A stretch of DNA of 64,000 bases from Panopea generosa (lineage: Eukaryota > Mollusca > Bivalvia > Adapedonta > Hiatellidae): contig CM055901.1 of NCBI GenBank assembly GCA_029582155.1, positions 19,943,597-20,007,596 on the forward strand. Direction: 5' to 3'. Below, one piece after another: positions 45,486-55,569 of this stretch. Position 1 is the first letter of the stretch; each line of letters begins with the position of its first letter. The position numbers and the translations under genes are program-made. The notes beneath the pieces were generated by a model, which was not told where the DNA came from, made no database searches, and saw only the letters and a list, made by a program, of their open reading frames with translations.

Positions 45486-46384
45486 GTCTTAATACTGTCA
45501 ACCAAAATCTCCATACTGTCAAAACCAAAGTCTCCATACTGTCAGAACAAAAATATCCATACTGTCAGAACCAAAGTCTCCATACTGTCAAAACAAAAAC
45601 TACTATACTGTCAGAACCAAAGTCTCCATACTGTCAGAACCCAAATCTCCATACTGTCAGAACCAAAACCACCATACTGTCAGAACCAAAACCACCATAC
45701 TGTCAGAACCAAAATCACCATACAGTCAGAACCAAAATCTCCATACTGTCAGAAACAAAATCACCATACTGTTAGAAACAAAATCACCATACAGTCAGAA
45801 CCAAAATCTCCATACTGTCATAAACAAAATCACCATACTGTCTGAACCAAAATCATCATAATTTCATTAAAAAACCACCATACTGTCAGAATCAAAATCA
45901 CAAAAATCACTGAATTGTCAGAACCAAAATCTCCATCGTGTCAGAACCAAAATCTCCATACTGTCAAAACCAAATTGACCATATTGTCAGAACCAAATTC
46001 ACCATATTGTCAGAACCAAAATCTCCATACTGTCAGAACCAAATTCACCATATATTGTCAGAACCAAATTCGCCATATTGTCAGAACCAAAATCTCCATC
46101 TTGTCAGAACCAAAACCACCATACTGTCAGAACCAAATTCACCATATTGTCAGAACCAAACTCTCCATACTGTCAGAATTAAAATCACTAAACTGTCAGA
46201 ACCAAAATCATCATTTCATTAAAAAAATTCATAATACTGTCAGAACCAAAATCATCATTTCATTAAAAAAATTCACAATACTGTCAGAATCAAAATCACA
46301 AAAATCTCCATACTGTCAGAAACAACATCATCATCATACTGTCAGTTTTAATCAAAATCACAAACATCACTGTACTGTCAAAAA
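45486..46384. repeat. 23-bp minisatellite, about 38 copies
   Basis: Unit contains 'CCAAAATCTCCATACTGTCA'; variants replace TCTCC with CCACC, TCACC or TTCACC. Because 23 is not a multiple of three, the long open frames here (45390-45845, 45915-46391) are a by-product. Near 46210-46290 a variant 'AATCATCATTTCATTAAAAA' recurs. Confidence 0.93.
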
Positions 46385-47320
46385 TGTGTAGCATTAACTC
46401 TGAGCAATTCAATGTTTTCAATTTAGAATGAAAATGATGTTAATACACTATTAAAAGTACTATTAACTCTTTAGATTTATTATACTGGAATCTTTCTAAG
46501 AAAAGATACAAATGATTCCCTGAAAACACCATTAATCCTCTAATACTACAATGACATAAATTTACAATTATACACTTTATTAAAGTACACATTTTCTACC
46601 TGCAACAACAGGAAATAACTGAAGCATATAAAATCAATATAAACTTTTGCACAAAAGATAACAAACGTGCTTGCTGACAGACAGCATCTTGAATAATCAC
46701 AAAATAAAACATTCATTACCGTTAAACGCCACAGCCTAGTGTCTCATATTTCTGTATATTTTTTAAAACACTATATCATGGGCCAGACTTCATAATTATA
46801 AGTCTTTTCTGCAATATATTACTATTAAAGGCCCCCTCTGTAATAAAGCGCCCTCCTTGTAAAACACCCTCCATGTAAAACAACCTCATCATTCGGTCTA
46901 GGACTGTTTATCCATCTAAAATGCCTATCAATCCACCACATTGTATAACACTAATTTTATCAAAGGACAGCATACTTTTTTTGATTTCCCAATGTTATTT
47001 CTTTTTAGAATTTTTTTTTTTTAGAAAAAAGAGCATTTTTTATGTTTCTCATTACCCTCCCCACACACACCCCATCTTTTGGAAAATGAGAATGTTAGGT
47101 TATTTAATAATTTATTTCTAAAAATTGAAGCTGTGCATGTATTATAAATATTAATTTTAAGGTTTATATAGAACTGCTGTTCTAGGGTTTATATAGCTTA
47201 TGCTCTTCTAGGGTAAATATGGTACATGCTATTCTAGTTAAATTGAATTCGGTTCTAATCTCTGTTTATTGTAAGGCCTTATACATTATCCAAAAACTTT
47301 GTACACTTAATGCGACGTAA
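46385..47320. other. Non-coding, nothing recognised
   Basis: Short local repeats 'AAACACCCTCC'/'AAGCGCCCTCC' near 46850 and 'TCTAGGGTTTATATAG' near 47180 only. Confidence 0.4.
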
Positions 47321-47516
47321 ATGCGGGTAACGTGTAAACCGGTCCTTATCCATGACGCTATCTTCCGCAGGATTATGAAAGATGATAAATCGCAGCTTTT
47401 TGTCGATATTGTCCACAAATCAATACCCCCGACTGATTTAAGAAGAGACCTTTTTGGGAAATTAGTTCCAAACTGGTACAGGTGGCCGGTATTATTTACA
47501 TTTATACAGTCCTTGT
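47321..47516 (+). CDS. Candidate first coding exon, function unknown
   Basis: Opens with ATG directly after an in-frame TAA and stays open for about 65 codons, reaching a strong 'GTAAGT' donor at about 47515. It encodes MRVTCKPVLIHDAIFRRIMK, then DDKSQLFVDIVHKS and NWYRWPVLFTFIQS. G+C is higher than in the flanks and third positions are mixed. The complementary strand is also open for 95 codons, which weakens the case. No domain is recognised. It may be a captured or transposon-derived fragment. Confidence 0.25.
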
Positions 47517-47520
47517 AAGT

Positions 47521-48534
47521 AGTGAAATTTATATCAAAGATATTAGTCAGCAAACATTTTAAGGAAGGTTATATTGACCTCTAAAATGGTTAATTATGAT
47601 CGAATAATCATTCAAATATTTTCAATTAAAATATGCAATAAGCAAGAGCAAGAAAACAAGAACCCTGCAGCTGCTTCCTGACTCATACTTGCTGCATCAC
47701 ATAAACTGACATTCTGAGAAAGTTTGTTGTTGTGATAATTTACAATGCTAAAAAACTCACAACCTTGTTCCTGTTTTACCAACATTAATATGCATATATA
47801 TATATATCAAATTAGTAAGGTTTCTATGACAATGATTAAAAAATATTCAAGTAACCAGTCAAAACTCACTTAAAGTTTTTAATTATTTAAGTAAAACTTA
47901 AAATATTTAAGTAAAACTTAAAATATATTTGTATTATTGCCTAATAAAAGTTTTAATAGTTTGGTTTTCAGACTGGTCTGTAAGTTGAGGAACCATTAAC
48001 TTAATTATTATACTAATTAAATGCCTTTAGAATTTTTTTGGAACCAAATGCTTCATGTAGAAAAGCAGGTGCTTGATTTTAGTTTTTATTTGTATATAAT
48101 ATTATATATCCTCAATAAATGTAAAACTGTTCAAATTTAAAATTCCATTCTGATTTCTATTTGCGATACCACGCTGAGGTCACTTGAAATCAGAGTATGG
48201 ATATTGACTTTTAATTCGGTGCATTTAGATCATATTGGGACAATACACCTTATTGATGACATCCATTTGAACAGTACAGTGTACACACACATGACAAAGG
48301 AAGGCACTATTATTGAAGATGTACAATCTCCCTGTAATCCTAATCTGCTTGTAGAGTGTCACACATACGTACAAGAAGATCTGAGCAAACAAGCAGCGTC
48401 AACCATGTACTTCACACAAATTAGTTAAAATGAGATGGCCAACACCAGGCTGTCAGGCATTGTTCTATGAAACTGATGATTCAATCAAAAATGAAAATTC
48501 AAAATTTGAACAAGGTTAAATACATAAAATACCT
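47521..48534. other. Mostly non-coding; weak open region at 48204-48428
   Basis: The 74-codon plus-strand frame at 48204 (…HLDHIGTIHLIDDIHLNS…) has a protein-like mixture of residues but no domain and no convincing acceptor. The rest is A+T-rich, with words shared with 39250-39560. Confidence 0.3.
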
Positions 48535-48727
48535 GAGCCAGGTTTGGACCCACAACCTTAGCAGTAAGAGACAAATGATCTCAAGATAGCATCTCAAGAA
48601 CCACTAGACTGTGGAAGAACACTGGGAAATATACCAGAAAACTTTGTCTAGGCAAGTATAGCATCTCAAGAACCACTACACTGTGGAAGAACACTGGGAA
48701 CCAGAAAACTTTGTCTAGGGAAGTATC
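48535..48727 (-). repeat. SINE B head followed by a 72-bp tandem duplication
   Basis: 48535-48600 carries the head complement ('GGTTTGGACCCACAACCTTA', 'ACAAATGATCTCAAGATAGC'). 48587-48658 is then repeated at 48659-48727, each copy with 'AGCATCTCAAGAACCACTA' and 'ACTGTGGAAGAACACTGGG'. The duplicated piece starts inside the SINE head. Confidence 0.75.
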
Positions 48728-51700
48728 TATAATATCTAATTAAAAAATAGAATGTAATCTGAACCGTGTTACCCTACATTTTCCACTTTGCTAAAGCCTT
48801 AAAAAAATTCTCAGTCTTGGTATCTTGTTTTTATTCACTTCAGCTTTGATAATTTGATAACATATCTATGGATATATACCCTATTTATATAAACACTAAA
48901 TTAATTTTCCAATTGTTTTCAGTGGAATTGTTAACACAAACATGCATTATTTGGTTTACATGCTGATTAAACAATAATTTTAAACACACTGTATTAATTC
49001 AACAATGACAACTTTTGAACATGTAAGAAAAATGCTTTATTTCATTTTTTTATAGAAGTTTTGCGCAAGTTGCTCCAAATCCGACTTTAATTATACACGG
49101 AACAAAAATGATAGAGACAAGACGATGTCTAATAATCAATACAAAAAGCTTTCTTTTGCACGACAGAATTATTAGCAAAACCACGCTTTGGAAAAAAATC
49201 ATCGCCTACAGACATCGAGTATCCGCTCGCCGGCAAACTTCAAAGAACTATGCCCACCTGCATAAAACAACGGATTATTTTACAAACGAATTAAACATGG
49301 TAAACGCTTATATGTACGTGTCTTTTAACTGTATAAAATTTAAAAGATAAATAACGCAAGTTCAACTTACTTCCACTTTTCTGTTTAAAACAATAATAAA
49401 CAGGTAAAATCCCAAATTTTATCACTGATGATTTTGTTTATCGAATCACCGCCATTCACAGTCGAAATTATCACGTGACTATGCTAAACCGTCAATCAAC
49501 GTAAGCTGTAAATACTCTAAACAACAAAAGATAAACATTCAGTTCAATCGCTCACCTTTACCTTTCGCGAACGTAAGCTATTGTCGGTTCAAACAAAATA
49601 CACTGCTAAAAACGCACCAGCTGAATTTAATTGATTTATTTAACCAGTAACTTAATTACAGAATCTGGCAGGCTAATAGCAATATAATGTACACAGCTGA
49701 AATTTCGATGGCACCTTTAGAATTTCTTAAATATCTTGAATCTTTTTCTGAAATACTTTTGGTACGAAAGTACAGCTGATAAAATGTTCCAAGTATCAAT
49801 TATTTGATTTATTTTCGGAATTAAAATTATCACGGATTGAAAAAAAAAAAAAGCGGTAGTGTACTTTATTTAACAAATACGTTTTAACAATACACAATAG
49901 AAATAAAAAATATATATAGAAATATGGAGAAGTTAGTTTTCCATCAGTGGCGACATTCTCATAACAATGTTAAAGGTGTTTTTCTTATTTCTTACTTTAA
50001 AAATGGGCTAATAAGAGAAAATGAACACACACAAAAACTTTAAGCGTAAAAATTATTCATTTCTTTAAATTTAAAAAAGAAAAGTTCACCTCCCAAATTT
50101 ACAATGAATCCCTTTCTTTTGATTCTAAATTCACAAACATATGTTGTTTGGTACAGGAGGAGTAGTGTTTCCAAGATTTAAAAAACACAAAATGTGCCAC
50201 CTGAAATTTAGACAATTGCCTCCAGTTGCCTGTCTCTGTTTATATGTCTCTGGTTTGACTTAACTACTGTTTATATGTTGCTGATTTGGTACCAAAGTAA
50301 AAATGCTTATCATTTCTAGATGACAATTGATATTTTTTGTTGTGAAGGAAAAATAATCAAGATAAAAGCACATCGTAAGACAAGATAACTTTGATTTATA
50401 GTCGACTCTCTTAAGCCATATAAACATTAGTTATAACAATGACTTATAACTGGTTATCAAGTACTAGTATCAGTTTATTGAGAGGCTCAGGGAATTAAAT
50501 ATTCTTCCGTAAGTCATTCATAGGCTGAAGAAAGTCCATTTAAAATTCTGAAGATAATATTGTACTTTACTTCAACAGACAGCTAATTGTTTCATTTATA
50601 GCAAAAGTGACCATTTACTACTTTGTACTGCATGATATTTGGACATGTTCGGATTGCTCAAGGAGTTATATAAATAAGTCATTGGATTGCTGAAGACATT
50701 GGTGATGCAAGTCATTTTATTGAATTGTTTAAACAAAGGATACGAGACTGTTTTTTAACAGAAGTGGTATGAATCTTTAAATGTTACAAGTAGTGTCGAT
50801 ACATATAGAGCAATGGGCACTTTGAATAACTGTTAAATCCTGAAAAATACTTATTTTAAGATTTATCATTTCCTTCAAGACTAACTTTTTTTAAGAATGT
50901 GAAATTCATTATTAATCCCCCACCCACTGACCGAAAAAATAGCAGCATTTTTTAATTTATTAAATAGATATATAAGTCCTACATATATACATTGCAGCTT
51001 ATAGTTTTCGAGTACATCTTTAAAAACAAAACAAAATCCAAACAATTAAGAAGACTCTTTTGTAACGGATTAGCCAAACTGAGCATGGGATATTTGTTTT
51101 TGTTGAATATGATACAAAATAAACTGCGTCGTGTTTTTTTCGATCAGGTGAGCTATATTAGCAAAGCCTTGAAATTAGAGGTATGCAATTTATATGATCA
51201 CCGGTAGAAAGTCCGCGACTCTTCAATAGTAAGGTATAAAAATAAAGACGAGAGTTGTAGAACACAACAAGAGGTAAACGCATATTCTAAATTAATTGTA
51301 ATTTCCTAATATCAGTATTTCCATTCCGAATAATTTGTTTTTAAAAGCGGCGTTGTTAATATTAGGAATCTTAGGTTCAATTAATAGCGATTTGTAGTTA
51401 ATGACGTGTAAAAGTAAAAACAAAAAGTAGCAGCTTGTTCGGACAGTACACACTGGGTATTTATCTATATCTGTAAAATACGTAGAAGATCGCAGTAATG
51501 GTATATGACTACGGTTTATCATTGTTAAAATTGAAAAAGAAAAGTTAACCACCACAGATAACATACAACTTACAGTTTATGTAACGCAATCGTTTGCCTG
51601 TGAAATATGTATGATTAATTTGCCAAATAATTAATCCTTTTTGTGCTGTTTAGTCAGGAGATGCAAGTTTCCTATCCTTCTATACAAGTCCTTGGGTCGG

Positions 51701-52961
51701 GTTTATTCAGTTACTTAAAAAATAGACAATTTAATTTTAGCTGTGTAATCTGTTTATTTTATTGGACAGTACATCTAGAGCATGATCAGATCATTACTGT
51801 CTCAGTTATGACCTATGTTTGGTCAGATTGATATGGTTTGGGGTACTCTTCACAAACGAATCAGTCCATGGGGAGCTAGGTCATTTTATTGTGGGTGTGG
51901 AGGGGTCAGGTGTTATGTTCTGCCACATTAAAGGGGAACGCAACCCTGTGTAAACAGGATTATATGAATAGCTATGAGTTCAGCTTTCTGTAAATAGTAT
52001 CAATATGCATAAATTCTAGTCAATAAAGATATATCAGCTCGTTTTGTAACGGTCATTTTCGCACATCAACTTTGTGGTGGAAGTCACCATATTGGACACC
52101 TGTGTGACGTCACAACTGCACTTCCAGTTTAAAACAAAATTAATTTATATGCTACAGCAGATATAGAAACGTGCAATTATAGTCACTGGCAATGTCTTAT
52201 GAAGCTTTCACCCAAAAAGTTGATAACTGTTAAACAGTCACACTGATCATTAATCTGAGATCAAACCTGAAACCCAAGAATCACGTGTCTGACATTTATC
52301 ATGTAGCCTGACATTGATGATTGAATTTCAAAATAGTAAAATTACTCTTAGCTTGATAAAGAAAACAAAAGTATTTTTTGCAGTCAGTGTTGCTGTTGAT
52401 CCAGACGAGCCTGCACATTCATGCTGTACTATCAGGGTATATAATGTTTGCTACTCAGTCAATAAATTATCAAAAAACACTATTTAGACCAGGAATGGAA
52501 TTTAAGGGAAAATGGTTTGTTACATATATTTACCTGTCTACGAGAGAATAAGAAATAATATTATATCTCTTTTCTTATCGTGTTTAGTTGGTGGACATTG
52601 TTGTACACTGAGAAATGGCTGATAAAATTTTGATTTCATACCCTATTTAGTAAAATTAGATGAAGCATGGATGAGGGTTTTTTTTTGTTGTACATCATTC
52701 ATTTAACAAACTATGATCAAAATGTATTGCTTTGACATATAAGATCTTGGGTAATGTATATATATATATCTTCACTAATAGATAAAACAGAGGGGCTGTC
52801 TTCTTAATGGTGTTTAATGGTGTACCATAATGCAGCAACATATGAAGAAGTGATCAAGCAAAAATGGAGGATTCATTGTCATCATGTTACAAGGCAGAGG
52901 AGGAAATAGGTGCTTTTTTTGGTTTACATTCTTTTTCAAGGCTTACCAAGCTTGTTTTTCG
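48728..52961. other. Long non-coding stretch; possible repeat at 51930-52150
   Basis: No supported exon in 4.2 kb. 51930-52150 contains 'AAAGGGGAACGCAACC' and the CRE-like palindrome in 'GTGTGACGTCACAAC' at about 52107; I suspect a dispersed element but see no second copy. 52235-52315 has a B-box-like complement 'TCTGAGATCAAACCTGAAAC'. Open frames at 49108, 50992, 51292 and 51643 are unsupported. Confidence 0.35.
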
Positions 52962-53222
52962 TTTGTTTGAATATTTAACATAATTTTTATGCCATCAAGG
53001 GCTAACAGACGAACAATTAACCTGATCATTCTTTCCTGGGATCCCGGAAAGTGAACCAATACTCCAGCACACCATGTTTGCAAGTAAATGATAACTTTCT
53101 CACTTGAATGAGCAGAGATGGATGACAATGAGACACAATGTCATATATTAATGTCACAAAGACTGTGGTCGGACGATTGAAAGTCAGACCTGCTACTGAC
53201 TGAACTAACCTAGCAAACAACA
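52962..53222 (-). mobile_element. SINE family A, near full length
   Basis: 'AATATTTAACATAATTTTTA', 'TGCCATCAAGGGCTAACAG', 'CTGGGATCCCGGAAAGTGAA', 'GATGACAATGAGACACAATG' and the head complement 'CTACTGACTGAACTAACC'. The two overlapping minus-strand frames here derive from it. Confidence 0.75.
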
Positions 53223-53261
53223 TGCTTGTTATATGGCTCTTGTTTCACAATTATTTTTTTA

Positions 53262-53478
53262 TATATGGCTTGTTCTCATATAGATTCCTTTGGACACCTC
53301 TAATATAGGCTTTTGAACTATTGGATGAATTATGTTTATATTAACTGACAGAGTGGAAATCAGTGCAGGAAGTGTTCAGATTGCTCGTTACGAGCAATCT
53401 GAACTCTTCCTGCACTGTTTTCAAAGGCCTTCTGTGATTGGTGGGAGAAAACATGTATCTATGTAGTAAAGGGTTAAA
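53262..53478. mobile_element. Hairpin MITE, copy 4 (complete)
   Basis: Central palindrome 'GTTCAGATTGCTCGTTACG' / 'CGAGCAATCTGAAC' is near perfect, with arms 'CAGTGCAGGAAGTG' and 'CTTCCTGCACTG'. Outer parts 'CTCATATAGATTCCTTTGG' and 'GTATCTATGTAGTAAAGGG' are the inverted ends. It lies about 570 bp before the Tudor exon. Confidence 0.78.
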
Positions 53479-53883
53479 CAATATTTATTCTATATATATT
53501 TCACGTATTCACGTATATAAATACAGAGGTACAAAGTAAAAGGATCTGGAAACAAACTTTATAAAGTTTATGTAAATTCATCTCCATCAAGATGTCAAAA
53601 TATGGTATGACTAGCTGTACATGCATTGGTTCATTGTATGTTGTTGTTTTTTGAAAAGTGAATACAAGTAAGAAAATGATAAAAAGAAATGATAGTAAAT
53701 ATAAAACATTATTTTTTTTTTTTATTAGAATACATCACTATTTCGCATCTGATGCGAAATAGTGTGTGTCCAAGCAACCCAAAATGCCAGTTTACCACAA
53801 TGAATATAAATTCAAGATGCAAATCTCTGGGTAGATACTATGAATTCCAGGACATTATATTTTTGTTTAAATTTGTTTTTCAT

Positions 53884-54043
53884 TTTGGGCAAAGGGAGAT
53901 AAATGACTGTTCCTCATATTTTCTGGTGGAGTTATTGTCCTTGTTGTTATTATTTTGTGATTTATATTTCAGTTTGGGCAAAGGGAGATAAATGTCTGTC
54001 ACTATTTTCTAGTGGAGTTATTGACTTTGTATATTATTTTCAG
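53884..54043 (+). promoter_or_regulatory. Two tandem copies of the Tudor exon's acceptor and 5' edge
   Basis: 'TTTGGGCAAAGGGAGATAAA' occurs at 53884, 53973 and 54044. The last is the coding exon. The 53973 copy is preceded by its own acceptor 'TTTATATTTCAG' and continues with exon-like sequence; in the Tudor frame it reads WAKGDKCLS like the true exon, then runs on. Copies are 89 and 71 bp long. Because 71 is not divisible by three, splicing at 53973 shifts the frame at 54044 and meets a TAA, giving a non-productive transcript. The 53884 copy has no AG before it and an in-frame TGA. Confidence 0.7.
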
Positions 54044-54235
54044 TTTGGGCAAAGGGAGATAAATGCCTCTCGCCATATTCTGGTGATGAGAAACTGTACA
54101 AAGCTGTGGTAAAAAAGATCAGCAGGTCAAGCGTTGGACAGGTGGTGGCGTGTGTCAAGTTTGACGGGTATGGGGATGACGAGAGTGAAGATATTGATAT
54201 CAGGAAACTACAGAGGGTAAAAGGAAAGGTTAACG
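54044..54235 (+). CDS. Tudor-domain exon (SMN/TDRD3-type) of a larger gene
   Basis: Reads WAKGDKCLSPYSGDEKLYKA, then VVKKISRSSVGQVVACVKF, then DGYGDDESEDIDIRKLQRVK (192 nt). W-x-x-G-D-x-C, the aromatic in PYS, Y-K-A, the V-x-F strand and the GYGD turn follow the Tudor fold as in SMN, SPF30 and TDRD3, which bind methylated arginine or lysine. The turn has GYGDDE where SMN has GYGNRE, so the Asn of the aromatic-cage region is replaced by Asp and binding may differ. Acceptor 'TATTATTTTCAG' and donor 'AACG|GTAAGA' give phase 1 at both ends; an alternative donor lies at 'AGG|GTAAAA' 20 nt upstream. The next exon is at 62210 in the same phase. Start codon, other domains and protein name are outside the window or unknown; germline multi-Tudor proteins are another possibility. 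Confidence 0.78.
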
Positions 54236-54296
54236 GTAAGACTTAAAATCCTGTTGCATCAAATAATTTAGTTTGTACTAATTTTGTTAAGCTTAA

Positions 54297-54415
54297 TTGC
54301 GCATGAAAACTCAAAGCTTATATGAGCTGCTCTCGAGTCCATTCCTGGATAGAATCTGTACTTAGCTGACTATTGAACCCACAAGATCTGGAATGAGAGG
54401 CCAACTATTTTTAGC
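54297..54415 (-). mobile_element. SINE family D, decayed
   Basis: 'GAAAACTCAAAGCTTATATG', 'GCTCTCGAGTCCATTCCTGG', 'ATTGAACCCACAAGATCTGG' and 'GAGAGGCCAAC' follow the order of 21120-21285. Confidence 0.6.
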
Positions 54416-55111
54416 TCACAGGTGAGCTTTTGTGATCACCTAATGTCCGCCGCCTGTCGTCCGTTGGCCGTCGTCTGTCGTCCGTCGTTAACTTTTAGCT
54501 TCTAACAACTTCTTCTCTGAAACCACCTGGCCCATTTTGATATAACTTCACAGAAATGTTCCTTGGGTGACCATCTACCAAGTTTGTTCAAGCCATCTTG
54601 ATTCGTCAAAAAACATGGCCGCCAAGGGGCGGGGCAAGTTTAATTAGTAAAAAACTTAAAAAAATCTTATTGTAAGAAACTACTGGCTCAATTTTAAAAT
54701 AATTTCACAGAAATGTTCCTTGGAGGACCCTTCACCAAGTTTATTCAAACTGTAGTGATTCGTCAAAAAAAAATGCAGCCAGGGGCTGGGGTTAATTTAC
54801 TATATAAGCTATAGTAAAAACTTAAAAAATCTTCTTGTTAGAAACCACCGGATCGATTTTAAAACAATTTCACAAAAATGTTCCTTGGGTGACCTTTTAC
54901 CAAGTTTGTTGAAGCAGTTGTAATTTGTTAAAAAACATGATCATCACAGTGAGGTGCTAGTTTACTATATAAGCAGCTATAGTAAAAACTTGGGTGAACA
55001 TCTACCAAGTTTGAACTATTCTACGCATCTGTTATATCTTCAAAACAAATCAAAATTCTAACTACTTGCCCATCTCGTCTTTCTGGAATTTTGAGTTTAC
55101 ATGTATTATAT

Positions 55112-55569
55112 AGGTCTCACTGAACAATTACCTCCCTTGCATGACGGTAGCAAGATTATTACGCCCAAGAAATTAGAGCTGTGTAAAGCGGTTGGGTAAT
55201 TTTTTTTTTAAAAATGCATAAAATGTCACATTTCTTTGTGCATATGGGAACATTGGAACATTTTCATGATTTCTGCAAAGTTTGGGTGACCCTGGGAACT
55301 GTTTGATGATGCTATAACAGTTTAAAGATGCGTATTGATACACTGCAACAAATGGGCAGAATTGTCAAAAATGAAGGGGTGCCATCAAACCATCGAAATT
55401 GTGAAAAAGCAACCTGGTCAACCCCATGTTTTTTTCTGCATATTTGGACCAACAGAGGACTATCTATGGGAATAAGGCACTTTTAGAACCATTGGTTATG
55501 TATCCAGTGTTCCAGAAGTGCATGTCTCTATATGTAGAACAGTACAAAATTAATTGGTGTGTGAGACGT
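55112..55569 (+). mobile_element. 458-bp unit U2, left copy
   Basis: Starts 'AGGTCTCACTGAACAATTAC' and ends 'AATTGGTGTGTGAGACGT', so AGGTCTCAC and GTGAGACGT form short inverted ends. TATA (55109-55112) stands at the outer border and TTCAA (55569-55573) at the inner border. About 99% identical to 57736-58194: one T indel, one T/G change and two changes near 55492. Confidence 0.8.

Noticed and set aside
45390-46391. Long plus-strand open frames with an 'SEPKSPYCQNQN'-like repeat
   Set aside because: By-product of the 23-bp minisatellite; all three frames look alike and variants are not biased to synonymous sites.
52100-52115. CRE-like TGACGTCA as a promoter element
   Set aside because: A single palindrome with no nearby exon or transcription start; likely chance or part of a repeat.
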